Of a DNA stretch of 64,000 bases, positions 31,440-44,239 are shown in pieces (the first letter of the stretch is position 1; each line of letters begins with the position of its first letter). Made by a program: the position numbers and the translations under genes. Source of the stretch: Cliona cf. orientalis (taxonomy: Eukaryota > Porifera > Demospongiae > Clionaida > Clionaidae); NCBI GenBank assembly GCA_963930775.1, contig OZ005694.1, forward strand, positions 8,634,899-8,698,898, given 5' to 3'. The notes under the pieces were generated by a model, which did not search any database, was not told where the DNA came from, and saw only the letters and a program-made list of their open reading frames with translations.

Positions 31440-34400
31440 TCAAGAAGTTTCATAAATCTTCTTATACAACCAGTCGTTGAATTTTCCACTGAAATTGATA
31501 ATTTGATATTATTATGAGTATATATAGCTATAATTATATATACCATGCATGCATATATAATGTACCTTAATATCTTTTTATCAAATGGCTCTGTTCCAGT
31601 ATAGTACAATCGTATTTCATATTCAGTAAAGTATTTCGGGACAACTAGACTAGATGACTATATGCATATTATAGTATAAACACAAATGTATATGCATTAA
31701 TTGTGATGGTAGCTGTTATGGTATAAAATGCCTTACCGTTCTCTTGGTCCCTGGAGCATTCCATTTTTTAGCAATGTCAGGCTGGTCTTTTCCATAGAAT
31801 AGAACCCCATCCATTGGATCTGTCTTCTTTTCAGAGCCAAACGAAATACTAACGATCTGGTATAATAATGATAGCATGCATTGCAATACGCTCCATGGTA
31901 ATTATATTCCATGCATGTATAAAGGACTTTATTACTTCAATGAATGTATTCTTTGCTTCTGTTGTTTCTTTGCCAAACACTTCACTGTTCAGTTCTAACA
32001 ATCGTGCCTTTCGCTCAACTTCCTTCTGATTATCTTCCGCCGTCTTGCGTGTCATCATTTTGGTTACATTCCAGGAAGCTACGGCGTCTTCTGCACCTGC
32101 ACCAGTCTGAATAGTGCATGCATATTTGCATTTATTATTATTATTATGCTCCAACTGCATGCATGCATGATGCACGTACATAAAAGTTAATGCATACGTA
32201 CTATTATTATAGATCTATAGAATAATAGCTGTAGACTAAGTGATAACATACTGGTTTAACTGATAGATCCTGATTACACTTAGGAAACCGCACCGGCTCT
32301 CCCACAAGATGATACAGTTGCCTGTTATCGATTCGAATCAGAAGATTCTTTGCCTATAATATTATTATATAATAATAATAATAATTATAATACACAATAA
32401 TATTAGTAAATACATATTATGCATGCATGTAATTATTCGCACATCAGAGATCGAGCCCTTGTACTGCTCATCTGAATCTTCTATTGGCTTCCAATGCATT
32501 ATCAGAGTAGTTACAGACACATCATTCAGGGTCATAAACCACTGCAGATCACCAAGATTAATGGCCTGCTTAATAGATTTTCTGCCTGATTCACTGCATG
32601 GAAGTATTTACAATGATATTGATATCGATCATCCATTGCATGGGTATACGTAACTATTATAATATACTTTATACCCTTCTGAATCAACTGTAATGAGCGG
32701 GACATCTTTTACCTTGTTTATAGCCCTTGCAAACCTGGAATGTTACAGTATAGCTATTAGTATTATTATTATTATAATTATAGCATCATAATTATAGGTA
32801 TGATGTACATCTCTTCAACAGCAACTTTTGTTTTATGGACGTAGGCTTTACGGTGAAGAGTACTCCGAGTGCGTCCCATACCATACAAATTATCCACTTC
32901 CTATAATTATATTATTATAATTATGACACTTCAGAATTTCAGAACTTATTACCTTATTTCTGAAGGCAATATGATAGTCACTACTGTCAGGGACCCCTGC
33001 ATCTTTGCATACACGACTCAGGAGCATACACCGCCTTAAATTTGCATGCATGCATGCATGTGTATGATGGTGGCTGATAATACAATGGGACGTAATTATA
33101 TATTATTATATATAATTATCATAGGTATAATAATATATACACAATGACAAAATGACCCATGCATGCAAGCTGATGCATTAATTAAAACTGTATATAGCTA
33201 TACACAATTGCATGATCATGCATGCATGCATGGTTTACGTATACATGCATGCATATGCATGCTTCTACATCATAATATTATTCAAACGGCACGGTGTAAT
33301 TTAAAAGTGTGCATTATACTATTATAAGCACAGTTTTCAATGCACCTGCCATGCATGCATGATTAATTTAGTTAAAAGTCATGACCAGAAAGAAGCTACT
33401 GCATGAATCACATGGATAAGTTTTTACTCACTTCCACTGGAAATCCATTGCTATTCCAAGATAATGACAATCTCTTGTGAAATAGTCCCATTTGTCAACA
33501 TCAATGCCACTTGTTTTGTTAGCAACAATCTAATCATAATTATCTCATTCACTAATAAAATTCAATCACATGCAATTTTGATACTCACCTCAAGAAGAAA
33601 TTTCTTCTGTAATCTTTTCTAATAATTATAATAATATTATGCAACTTATAATGAAAATTTAAATTGTAATAGAAGACAAAATTAATTATACCTTAAGTTG
33701 AGGTACATGTGTTTCATCATCCTTTCTATCTCGGTTTGGGTGTATCATATCCTTGATCAACAAGAATTCAACAAATCCAAGCTTGTATACATAAGCAAAT
33801 TGTATCAATACTTTAGGATACGTCATAATTTTGTCAAAAACTTTCAGCGAAATTTGTTCATGCTATATAAAATTAATATGATAATGATATGTCTTCTGCT
33901 ACAGACTCGGATGCAGAATACATTTACCGATATAATATTAACATCCGTCATTCGATCAAGAACTCGATGTTCAAATGTATGAGAAAAAGGGCCATGACCT
34001 GTATAAAAGTAATAAAATTAATGCCAGCATCATAATTGTGCTGACAGTGTCATGAAGTGCCATCAGCCAGTGAACATGCATGCATGCATGTGCATACATG
34101 CAATATATATAGAAATAACCTGCGCATGCACATGCATGCATGCAGGTAGCTATAGGTATACATGGTGAAAATTAAATACCAATTGGGTGCAGCATGCAGC
34201 TAGGGGGCATGCATGCCCCCATGCTTGTAATAATATTATACCTAAGTCGTGGCAGAGTCCTGCAATTTGTAGGCACAGCACTTCCTCTTCTGAGACTGCC
34301 CGTGGATCCTTTTCTGATAGCTTTTTATACTTGATTTCTGCTTCAAATTGCCTCTTCAGGTGGTTTCCAAACTCTCCAGCAATATAAGCAACACTATGAC

Positions 34401-35843
34401 GCGATGAATGCAAAATAATGTAGGATACATGTACTACGCTAAAACCGGAGCGAAGCTAAGTGACGACCATTACCTAATTACGATCATTGAGCATGCATAA
34501 AGCAAATACCTACCCAATTGAGTGATCAAAGCGCGTATGGTTTGCTCCAGGATAGACGTAACAGCCTCCACCTATAAAATTATAATCATCCATGCACTGC
34601 TGCGTGTACTTTTATCATGAATGATAATGAATATTACCAAGTTGCTTGATGAATCTCAGGCGCTGGAACTCTGGAGTGTCTAAGATTGCAGTCAGTAGTG
34701 AATTTAATTCCACAGGTCCATGTATGGCATCGTTGATTAACTGAATATGAATTTCAAGGCATGCATGCCATGCATATTATCATTACTGTAACAATAATTA
34801 TTATCATATTATAATACTACACCTGCACAATATTTAATAGGCTTACTGTATTACAAGGATCCCATTTTGCAGCTCTTCCTTTATCATCTATTATGAGTGA
34901 ATGATATTAATGCACTCAAGACTATAATAATTACAGCAGTTCGTGCTCCCTGGCCATGCATGCATGATCACATGGCATGCACTGTGGCATGTGTGCACTG
35001 GTTAACTGGCTTGTGCAGGGGACAACATTACGGAGTGGCTATTGATCCGGCAGTCGACGGCAAGCGAAGCCGGATAGGACTAGGGTTTGGGGTAGGGTTA
35101 GGGGTCCATCTAGGGTAAAATTATGGGTTTGGGCTAACCGTTGGGGTCTAGAACTTGCCTCGCTGCTCACAAAACGAGATACAAGCGAATCGTGATTGCG
35201 CATGCGTCGACGATCTCCATAGGCAATGTATTACGGACTGCCGGATCAATAGCCACGGCGTAAACTTATACTATACCGTATTTTCTCGCTATTAAGCGCA
35301 TACGCTTATATCTCCACAGGAAGAAAACCTACGCTTAATAACGAAGTGCGCCTAACAGCGAGATGCGCCTAACAAAAAATAGCTACATCAAGAACGCATG
35401 CGCGTTCGCGGTAGCATTTAAGGGGCGTGGCCAATCGATCGATCGCACGATCGTTCACGTTGCCCAGGTCGAAATGGCGTTCGTTGCTGGAAGAACCTGA
35501 GAATCGACAGTAGCCATCGTAATTTCGACTAATTTGAAAAGGTTGGAGCCCTGGGTAAGCTAGCAAGCGTGCAGATATCGAGGTCAATGGTCACATAATA
35601 TCAGTATGCGTGCTTAGGCCAACAAAATAGCATGCGCTTAATAACGAAATGCGCTTATAAGCGAAATGCGCCTAATAACGAGAAAATACGGTATTAATAT
35701 ACACTCAGTGCAAATAATTATTAGTGTTATTGTGGCTCTATACCAATTTCTTTCAGTTGCTCCGCTTCGATACTGTCGATTCCCCGACAGTGTTTGAGAA
35801 TCATTTCAACTTCATCTTTACATGTAGCTGTATTCCCTGCCAT
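31440..35843 (-). CDS. SAMHD1-like dNTP triphosphohydrolase, copy A
   Basis: HD-domain dNTPase homologue; in vertebrates SAMHD1 cuts dNTPs to nucleoside plus triphosphate and restricts retroviruses. Key exons: start [14 protein letters not shown] (about 35748-35843), [15 protein letters not shown]...IKQLG (34637-34741), [19 protein letters not shown] (34514-34571), ...LCHDLG (34241-34397), [11 protein letters not shown] (33936-34000), [12 protein letters not shown] (33692-33866), [14 protein letters not shown] (33432-33530), [11 protein letters not shown] (about 32951-33036), and regulatory-domain-like exons down to a stop at 31440. The metal-binding pattern H...HD...D is kept. There is no N-terminal SAM domain, only a short leader. 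I found no internal stop in the exons I read. Intron 1 holds two MITEs. Close paralogue of copy C. Confidence 0.9.
35035..35256. mobile_element. MITE-like element with GTGGCTATTGATCCGGCAGT ends
   Basis: Inverted ends of 20-21 bp bound about 222 bp in intron 1 of SAMHD1-A. The interior contains a degenerate telomere-like run (AGGGTTTGGGGTAGGGTTAG, 35082-35101 region). No ORF. Confidence 0.78.
35274..35693. mobile_element. MITE-like element with TACCGTATTTTCTCG ends
   Basis: The left end TACCGTATTTTCTCGCTATT is complemented by the right end ATAACGAGAAAATACGGTA. Sub-terminal repeats of GCGCTTAATAACGA / GCGCCTAACA extend the inverted ends. The TA border fits a Tc1/mariner-type target. It sits in SAMHD1-A intron 1, directly beside the previous MITE. 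Confidence 0.78.
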
Positions 35844-36150
35844 TTCCAAAACCGAGCTATCGCTAACAACTGAGTAAGTGACTCTGCTTGCGTTACCCGG
35901 CACTATAATACCTAGCTCGTAGTCAAAAATTTATAGCGAACGTTACGCCGGAAGCGAGCGAAGCTCTGCTTGTGGCATGCAACGTTCTGTGGCTAGACAG
36001 TTAATTTGACGTCATCACTAGCACACTGCGCGTGAGCACAAATTGCATAATGAACTTTAGACCGACAAACATATTATTAAAAGTCTACAGCAATAATCAT
36101 TATAGAAACAGTACTAGTTACTAAGTTAAAATCCTTTGTGTACAACTATA
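35844..36150. other. Intergenic region between SAMHD1-A and SAMHD1-B
   Basis: About 300 bp. The part next to copy A (35900-35990) has a GTAGTCAAAAATTTATAGCGA...GCCGGAAGCGAG stretch that is also found upstream of copy C (61610-61660), so it is probably the shared promoter region of the two paralogues. Confidence 0.55.
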
Positions 36151-39100
36151 TCATGGCCATTGCGCAGCTTGTTCCTTCCATTTTGATAGAGCTTTTCTGT
36201 GAATAGATACAATCATGCATGCATGCAGTCAGCATAATAATAAACACTACCATGTAAGTATATCTAGCAATCAAAATTAATGCCAATGATCATGAATGCT
36301 ATAATAGACTAGCCAGTGATAATAATAATATTATTATTATAGCCAAACTTGACAAATTTCTTACTCCAGTGCACATCTGTCTTCGTTTGATCGCTTCTTT
36401 GCCTCTCGTTTGTCATAAAGTCTAACTTCACATTCAACAAATGCTTGGGGCACCACCAACATTGAAGTCTGCAATTAAATTTAATACATGAGATTCTTAA
36501 GCCCCGTTTACACTAGGCCCTTAATCCAGATTATATCTATAGAATCCGGATTAAACTAATCCAGTTTCTGTGTACTAAATGCCTTAATCCACTTTTAATC
36601 CAGATTAGAATCCACATCCTGATGTGGAGTAAAAGTGGATTATATATAAAGTAATGCATGGTCGTGAAAATATTAATCCAGATTAAGCGCTAGTGTGTAA
36701 ACGCATGCAGTTTAAACCAGTTCAGTTTAATCTGCATGGATCATGCATGCATGCATGCAGTGTGTGTAAACCGGGCTTTATACTTGTATACTGTTACAGC
36801 AAAATTGCATGTGTTGATATACATCAATATCAAGCATATTATTATAGTATTACTATAAACGTAATTATTGTTATGGCAGCGAACTGTAGATCTATATAAG
36901 AGTGTGCACTTGATAATAATTACTGAATGCAGATCCTTCACCTCAGCTAGCCCATTCTAGCTGATCTCTGCATGAATCCATTGTTATATGCTATAACTTA
37001 CCATTGCTTTCACTTTCTTATCTTCAAGTACTGCAGGTGAAACGTTCTTGCCTATTGGCTTCTTGTAGAAAGTAACTTTATCGATAGGATTATCATTTCC
37101 TTCTGATGGAACTTTTATCATTTCAAACTGTATAATAATCATCAAATTTGGCATTACTGATTTAGTATTCTATAGACTAAGTGTACTATCACAGACCTCA
37201 ATCCACATATCTTTGACAGTAATTCTCTGCTTAGCATCGTGATCTAATAAATCATAAATTGTTTCACCCTGAGGTTGTACTTTCATTGCTTGCGTAGCTC
37301 TCCATAGATGGCCATTGTGATGATTCTGAGCTCCAGTAATCGGATCTGATCTCTGACCTTCATGGGCAGCTCCTGTCTCAGAGAGCATTTTGGGTACACG
37401 GATTTTCCCAGAACAGGTATATAAATCTCTCAGTTCAATTCGTCGTAAGATCAATTTTGCCTATCAGTGATTAAAATTATCATGCATGATGGATTATAGT
37501 CATCTAGTGCATGTATGAGCTATATTATAGTTTGCCATGCCGGGAATATAATATTACTTGCTATAATAATTATACCTTTTGTATTGATGCTTCTTCTGTA
37601 GTTCCTGACTGAAAAGGGTAAAACTTTATCATTCCAACAATGGAATCTGTTAATCCCAGATAAGCTTGTGCATTACCCTCTGTCACTTCTTGGACTGCTT
37701 CTTCGATTGATTTTGGTCTTGCACTGAATTTGAAGGCAGGAAAAAAAATAAAGCCTGCATGCAAGAACAATCATGCTGCACGATATACAGTGTATACACC
37801 TTCCAAGAATTCTTATTAGCTTCACTTTCTTAACTGTCATGATGGCATCAGCAATCCTAATAGCAATCTTATGGTCATCCCAAGCCCTTAAAGTATACCT
37901 CAACATCTTACATTCTTTCGACTGCTTTGATAGTTTTGTGTTGGTAAGCTTTTTGATGAAGAATACCCCGAGTACGGAACATTCCATAGATATTATCAAG
38001 CTCCTAAATTAAAGTTCAGAATCCCCCACATATTAATATTATACTTAATAAGTTGTAGCTATAGCTAGCTAGTTGATTATAATTTATACCTTGTCTCGAA
38101 AAGCAATATGAAGTTCTCCATTCTCTTTTTTGACAATTCTACCCAACAGCATGCACCGTCTACAATAATAATATCACAATGCAGTATTAATAGTAATGTG
38201 CTATTGCATAATAATATTATGTCATATTGCAATTGCCTTTGTTGAAAATCATTAGTTATTCCAAGATAGTAGCAGTCTCTTGCATAGTAGTCCCATTTAT
38301 CAACATCCAAACCAGTGTGCTTGTTTGCGACAATCTATGTCACGGTTTGGGACATACATGATATAGCTAGTCAGTCAGTCACTATAATATAGATCTTACT
38401 AATCTTGAACGTGGTTACTATAATAATTGACCAAACACTTATTAGTGCTGTAGCTACCTCACATAGAAACTCTCTGTATTTCCATGGCTCAGGAAGCTTT
38501 TTGTCTTTTTCTGGTTTCATCATCAATTCAATCAACCTCACTTCATTTTCCCCAAGTCCTTGATTCACAAATTCAGCCAACACAGGAATGTTCTCTGCAA
38601 GGAGTCGTCTGAAGAGTATAACAGAAATTTCTTCATGCTATAAAAGAATGGGAATGACAATAATGTGCCAAAGTTAATGACATAGCCATTAATAAATATA
38701 TATAGGATACAATTTACTTTAAGAGACACTAGTGACTCCAATATGTAACGTTCAAACATGTGTGATAGTGGTCCATGTCCTGTAATGTTTGACTTTATTA
38801 TAATATTATATTGTGCATTATATGGACATCATACCTAAGTCATGACAAAGACCAGCAATTTCTGCACAGAGGACTTCCTGCTCTGTGAATTTATATAGTT
38901 CCTCCTCTCCAGCTGCAGCACATTTATCGATTTTCATTTGTGCTTGAAGATGCTTTGCAAATTCCCCAGCAAGGTGGTACACCCTGCATATAATTATGTA
39001 TGGTACGATACCAAAATTTGTTATAGCTATAGCACCATCGCTAGTGCTACATAATACTTTGCACGTGATTAAACTTGGGAAATTAGAATCTCAAATATTG

Positions 39101-39775
39101 CCGGCTACATGCAAGTATCATGTACACATGCATGATTTCTAGTTATGTGGCGTACCCAATGGAGTGATCAAATCTGGTGTGATTTGCTCCAGGATAGACA
39201 TAGTTTGATCCACCTGAAAATTTAAAGTATCCCGGCTGTTAGATCAGTGTAACTATTAACTGTACCACAACATAATAACTACCAAGCTGCTTAATGTCCT
39301 TGAGACGATGAAACTCTGGGGTATTAATGATCTTGTACACCAACCAAGTTAGTTCAACGGGACCATGGATTGCATCGTTGATCAACTGATAACATGTAGA
39401 AAAGTAATTTGCAGTTAATCTATATATCTACATTATAATGATAGCCCCTGATTTAATTAATACGAGATACGAATATCCGGGCTCAGATCATCTATGATAA
39501 CGTTAGCTACTTACTCGAGATTCGGTGTTTTCAGCAGGAGCTGGGTCGTTAAGCTTCCTTAATTCTACATTAAACAGAAAAATTTATAGATTGCCCTATG
39601 CAGTTGATCAGAGACTCGGCAAAAGCCCTGAGCATGAGAGACTATGCTTATAGCTACCTTCCTTGCAGAGTCCCAGTTTCACCTCAATTTGATCGTCTTT
39701 GATGCCGCAGTATTTAAGAGTGTCGCGAGCCCTTTGCAGATGATCGCGAAAGATTTGCTCCGCAGACTCGGCCAT
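36151..39775 (-). CDS. SAMHD1-like dNTP triphosphohydrolase, copy B
   Basis: A second HD-domain gene with the same exon order as copy A but more divergent. It starts [18 protein letters not shown] (39775), followed by [19 protein letters not shown] (39283-39387), [17 protein letters not shown] (about 39155-39213), [11 protein letters not shown] (about 38834-38985), [11 protein letters not shown] (38718-38781), [13 protein letters not shown] (38457-38638), [18 protein letters not shown] (38232-38334), [11 protein letters not shown] (38088-38161), [21 protein letters not shown] (37900-38006), and C-terminal exons 37575-37735, 37196-37455, 37003-37129, 36366-36468 with a stop at 36151. HD residues are kept. 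Exon edges are approximate. It lies head to tail with copy A, about 300 bp away. Confidence 0.9.
36498..36780. mobile_element. MITE-like element with AAGCCCCGTTTACAC ends
   Basis: Left AAGCCCCGTTTACACTA against right GTGTGTAAACCGGGCTTTA. The interior repeats TTAATCCAGATTA and TGGATTA. It lies in an intron of SAMHD1-B. The borders read TTAA and TTTA, so a TTAA-target element is possible but not shown. Confidence 0.7.
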
Positions 39776-40127
39776 ATTCGCACGATAATACCCTCAATAA
39801 TACTATAATTATTCAGTCGAAGTCTGACTCCTCCCCACATAAATCACCGATCATCCTCGACTGTGTGGGGAGGAGTCATGAATGCTTGGTGACGTATGTC
39901 GGTAACAGGCACTATAATAGTGTATGTGTATGGGTGGGTAGGTAGGTTGGTGTATACAAAATCAGCTATGAATTGATCGCATGGCTGACTATAAGACTTA
40001 GTAAGATTGCTAGTCAAAGTGAGGTGGTGGGAGGGTGCCCTTTCAAGGACTGAGCTAAATGCATATTATTATATAATTATACAAATTAGATATTTCGCAC
40101 TATACATTCCTTTAGGAGGTTGCCATT
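39776..40127. other. Interval upstream of SAMHD1-B
   Basis: About 350 bp, with a hairpin GACTCCTCCCCACA / TGTGTGGGGAGGAGTC (39827-39878). No gene seen. It presumably contains the SAMHD1-B promoter. Confidence 0.5.
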
Positions 40128-41194
40128 CCAGGATCCAATATGACCGTTGCACTGGTGTTTATAGACACCATCATACTGGCTGGGAAATCAGACCCAAAGG
40201 ACATGTTCTCATCCCCAGATGGGCCAGACTCACAGCAGGCGCCGGCGGTGGACGATGAATGGGAATAGACACTGGCTGGTTATTCCAAACCTGGTTCCGG
40301 AATGGGATGGATATTTGTGGCTGGCCACTATCATGCTGGTATGTGAATGAAGTCTCAATAGGCCATGTAGTCTAACATGATTCATTGAATAACAGGATGA
40401 CTATGCACTCTTTTTTGTGGGTAATCAACCATGCATGGTATTCTGTGGGTGGCAGCTGCAGGCAATCGTATTCATACAAAATTTGAATTTCAAAATAATT
40501 ATTCACGAAATTTAATTGGTATGCTAACAATTAAACACAATGAATCTAGTCAACATGATTGACTCAGAAGCTAAAGTATGATGCAACTCCTAAAGGGGGC
40601 GTAAAGTAAGGAAATATTATGATATGACATGAATGATGCTTGCTAGTAGCAACTTGATTATGTTTGAAATTATTGCTGTGAATGCCGGGAGTTGGTCAGG
40701 TGCTTAGACAATGTCTATTGGCAAACAGAAATTTAATATGATAAGCAATTGCAAAGTAAATTGCTATATTATAGTTCTTTTAGAGTAAAATTATGCCACT
40801 AACACATGCAGGCATGTGGTGCATTATGTATAGCTGCAGCTGACAGATAGCCAAGACATGTACATGGGGATCCTATAAACATGTACACATGCATCTAGAG
40901 AGAGAGGTGAATACAAATAATTATATACATGTATGCACAGCCATGTGCACACATGCACACACACATACATCCACACGATATGTCACAGTCTGGTCTGTGG
41001 GGCACCACAGTCCCACTGATATTCTGGTTGAGAAGCTAAACCCGATACTTGTGAAATACAAAGTGGCCGCCTACTTCAGCGGCCATGACCACGATATGCA
41101 GCATCTCAATGACTCAGGGGTACAGTACTTCCTGTCTGGAGCTGGACACCTTGTAGAGTCTTCACAAAAACACAAGGTGGGCAAACAAAAATGA
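40128..41194 (+). pseudogene. ACP5-like purple acid phosphatase pseudogene, copy 2
   Basis: The first exon-like part (acceptor near 40130) reads GSNMTVALVFIDTIILAGK and continues to an in-frame stop at about 40267, where copy 1 has EWIDQTL. A small deletion explains this. FVAGHYHAG-like sequence follows. After an intron that aligns with copy 1, the exon near 41010-41174 encodes LVEKLNPILVKYKVAAYFSG, the metal-binding GHDHDMQHL, and VQYFLSGAGHLVE, ending at a GT donor. Exons with the first metal ligands and the C-terminus are absent. GHYP has become GHYH. It is a partial copy; functional expression is unlikely. Confidence 0.85.
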
Positions 41195-41226
41195 TATACA
41201 TTGTCAAGTGGATATAGTTGTAACAT

Positions 41227-41515
41227 AAGGCCAGACCAGTTGTTGCACGGATTCGCTCGCTCCAATTTTTGGGCAAACAAATAAAAAAAAATTAATTAAG
41301 TTGGGTGGAGCTTATGTACAGTTGAGTGATTTTTGTATTTTATCTTGATTCCCTGGTCCTAGATAGTCACATTGGTCTTCTTAATTAGATTGTGGTCTAT
41401 AACTACACCCCAATTGATTTTTTGTTTTCTTTTTTTTTTCGATCGCTTGGTCCAATTTTTACCTCACAATATCCGAGCAACAACAAATTAAATTGGTCTG
41501 GCCTAAGCTTGGGCA
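41227..41515. mobile_element. MITE-like element with AAGGCCAGACCAGTT ends
   Basis: Left AAGGCCAGACCAGTTGTTGC against right CAACAAATTAAATTGGTCTGGCCT. About 290 bp. Related in its ends to the element at 42689 (GGCCATACCA). Confidence 0.7.
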
Positions 41516-42279
41516 CTGACACTATGAATGTTACATTCTACAATTACAAAGGTATAATATACATGTAGTTACGAACATTATTAGTCCATAGCTATCTTGT
41601 AAATTAATAGGTATATAAGTACCAAGTGACTGTTTCCTAACTCACATGAATCACAAGTAGTTAAAAATTTGCTAAAAATCATTCTGAATATGATGACCTT
41701 TACACTATGGAATTTAGGAGAGGTTTTGCAGATGTATAAGGTCTGATGTATGATAGTATTATATATAAGGTCTCGGGCTGTGTGTATGATTACAGGAGAT
41801 GCATGAGCTATAGGAGAAAAAATTTAATATCAAATGATGCTCTGCATTTTTTTATGATCTGAGTATAACACTTCATAGCAGGAACTCTTTATGAGATTTT
41901 ATGGGGGGGAGATGGGAATACACCAGGGTACTGTGTATTCTATAGATTGTCATCGGTAGTTTAGGAATGCAAGGTACATTGGATATACAACCCTTAATCA
42001 ATGACCTAGACATAGCTACACTAATGGACCCACTAGCACCGTGATACACACACTGGGATACACTGACTGTACAATGATTCAGAACTGATACTACTCTAAT
42101 CAAAATAATAATTGATACAAGTACATACATATACATTTTCCCAATGCCATGGGAATAACTATCAATTATAATAATATTATTATGACCGTTAATAATGCAT
42201 GAAAAGTATTATTATTGTATTGTACAGTCATGCATGTATAATAATATTATAATACACATACATGCCCTTTACTATTAGT

Positions 42280-43640
42280 CTATATTACAACCTTACTATG
42301 TAAGGGAAATGGTACAGATGTACGTAGGTCACGTATATGCATGCACGCGCACTTGTGTACAAGGACTGGCACGTGAATATGCATGCCCTCATGATTAAGA
42401 GGAATTTCTCCATCGTTATCGAAGCTTCGAAACTGTTATTGTTCATTCAGTTGAAAGCCTACATAAACATGCTATAACGATGTATTGTTGTAATGAATGT
42501 TTCCAGAGATAGCCTTATATTTATATATATGCACACTACATGTATTATAATATTATTATGTTCAATTGCATGTACGTACTACTACAATACAGGACTTGTA
42601 CAGCTGATCATGATATTTGAGATTTGAATTCGAACAGTTACTTTGTACATACATGTAAGCATGTGACAGTTACAATAGCAATATTAATAAGGCCATACCA
42701 AGTTAATTTTTTGTTTCTCAGATTCAGCGGGCCTGTTTTTGGCTGATTTAAAATAAAATAAATTTTTTTAATTAACATTCCTCACATTATAATAGTGATA
42801 GGCCAGGAGTACTTGTTAGAAAGAGCACTCTTGGTCTACTACTGATAGTGCTGTAAGCTAAACGACCATCAAAACCCCCCCCCAGGCTGCTCTAGAATGC
42901 AAGTAATCACTACTAAAATGATAGCTGGCTGTCTGTGGACTGGTGATGCTCACCATTTGCTAGGCCACACCTCCTATTAATTAGTTGTTTTTTTTATTTC
43001 ATGCTGACCACCCGGGTCTGTAACGTTTCCAGCTACTGTTTGTCCGAGAAACAAAATATCAAATTGGTATGGCCTAACTATGCATTTCCCAAAGTGTGTG
43101 TACGAGTATCTCTGATCCATCAAGTGCATAATATACAATGTCATGTTCATGCCTTCTACATGTCATTACAACCTTGCTATGTAAGGGAAATGGTACAGAT
43201 ATGAGTAGGTCACGTATACGTATGCACGCACACTTGTGTACAAGGACTGACGCATGCATGCCCTCATGATCGATTAAGAGGAATTTCTCCATCATTATCA
43301 AAGCTTCGAGTGCATTTAAACAGTTACTATTCATTTAAAGTAATAATGATTGAAAGCCTACATAAACATGTTATAACGATGTATTGTTGTATTATACATA
43401 CAGAGAATAATGCTTTCAGAGATAGCCTTATAATATTATATATATGCCTTTTACATGACATTGTACTAGCTACTACAATATAGGACTTGTATAGCTGCTA
43501 TTTGAAATTCAAATTCAAACAGTTACTATTAAATTTTCTACAAATCGACACTTGTGTACATACATGTAAGCATATGACAGTTACAACAGCTATAACTATG
43601 CTTTTCCCAAAGTGTGTGCACAAGTATCTTAGACCCATCA
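42280..43640. repeat. Local duplication, two copies of a segment of about 350-480 bp
   Basis: ACAACCTTACTATGTAAGGG...CACTTGTGTACAAGGACTG...GAGGAATTTCTCCATC occurs at about 42290-42440 and 43165-43310. Similarity continues through CCTACATAAACATG to the AGTTACTATT region. A MITE (42689-43077) lies between the copies. Confidence 0.75.
42689..43077. mobile_element. MITE-like element with AAGGCCATACCAAGTT ends
   Basis: Left AAGGCCATACCAAGTTAATT...TTTGTTTCTC against right GAGAAACAAA...AATTGGTATGGCCT. About 389 bp, no ORF. Confidence 0.72.
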
Positions 43641-43774
43641 ACATGCAAGACAGCGTAAACACTATTCAAAATTTTGAATTTGAATTGTTTTGTAAACTTG
43701 AGCAGTAAGTGTACTCATCAGAATGGAGGAAGCTAATCACTTGAAACACGAATACACTAGCTCTCAAAATAGCT

Positions 43775-43799
43775 TGCACACACACACACACACACACAT
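43775..43799. repeat. (CA)n microsatellite
   Basis: About 12 uninterrupted CA units. Confidence 0.9.
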
Positions 43800-44044
43800 T
43801 GTACATCTATGAGATATACAGATCGATGACATGAACTGTCAAATCCAAATGCATGGGTGTAGATAACTTTTACGTAGTGGGGGGGCTTGTGTTGCCACGC
43901 CCAATTTTGTGACCACTCCTACTTATTATTAGATTATCTAATATCACCCTAGCAGTGGTATTATAAATAAATTAAGTGGCTCGTCCCCTTTTTTTTACGA
44001 AAATTACAAGCCCTTATTTGTACATATTTTATGGTGAAAAATCT

Positions 44045-44066
44045 GGGGGGGGGGGGGGGGGGGGGG
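44045..44066. repeat. Poly-G tract in duplicated AKTIP flank
   Basis: 22 consecutive G, matching the tract beside AKTIP exon 7 at 13609-13629. Confidence 0.9.
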
Positions 44067-44094
44067 CTTGAAATGTGAACTAAAGGGTATTGTA

Positions 44095-44172
44095 CAGAAC
44101 ACCCATGCAGTCATGTGGACTCTCCTGGGTCAAGCCAGGCACTCATGAACCATTCAGTAAATCAGAATAATC
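44095..44172 (+). pseudogene. Duplicated remnant of the last AKTIP exon
   Basis: ATGTGGACTCTCCTGGGTCA...GAACCATTCAGTAAATCAGAA matches AKTIP exon 7 (13724-13781), then stops two codons early (TAA). No other AKTIP exon is present, so this is the edge of the segmental duplication that also carried DUSP19. Confidence 0.85.
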
Positions 44173-44239
44173 TCTATAATGATATAGATCATTGATTGAG
44201 CAGCAGATACAGAGCTATAGAGTTGATTAGATGAAGTTC

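Larger units (their letters stand above)
41195..44039. other. Repeat-rich interval without genes
   Basis: About 2.8 kb with two MITE-like elements (41227-41515, 42689-43077), a duplicated segment (42280-42620 and 43157-43640) and a (CA)n run at 43775-43799. None of the short ORFs resembles a known protein. Confidence 0.6.

Noticed and set aside
35083..35110. Interstitial telomere
   Set aside because: Only one or two near-matches to TTAGGG in degenerate sequence inside a MITE; kept only as a low-interest note.
40128..41194. Functional purple acid phosphatase gene
   Set aside because: In-frame stop, loss of the exons carrying the first metal ligands and of the C-terminus, and GHYP changed to GHYH.
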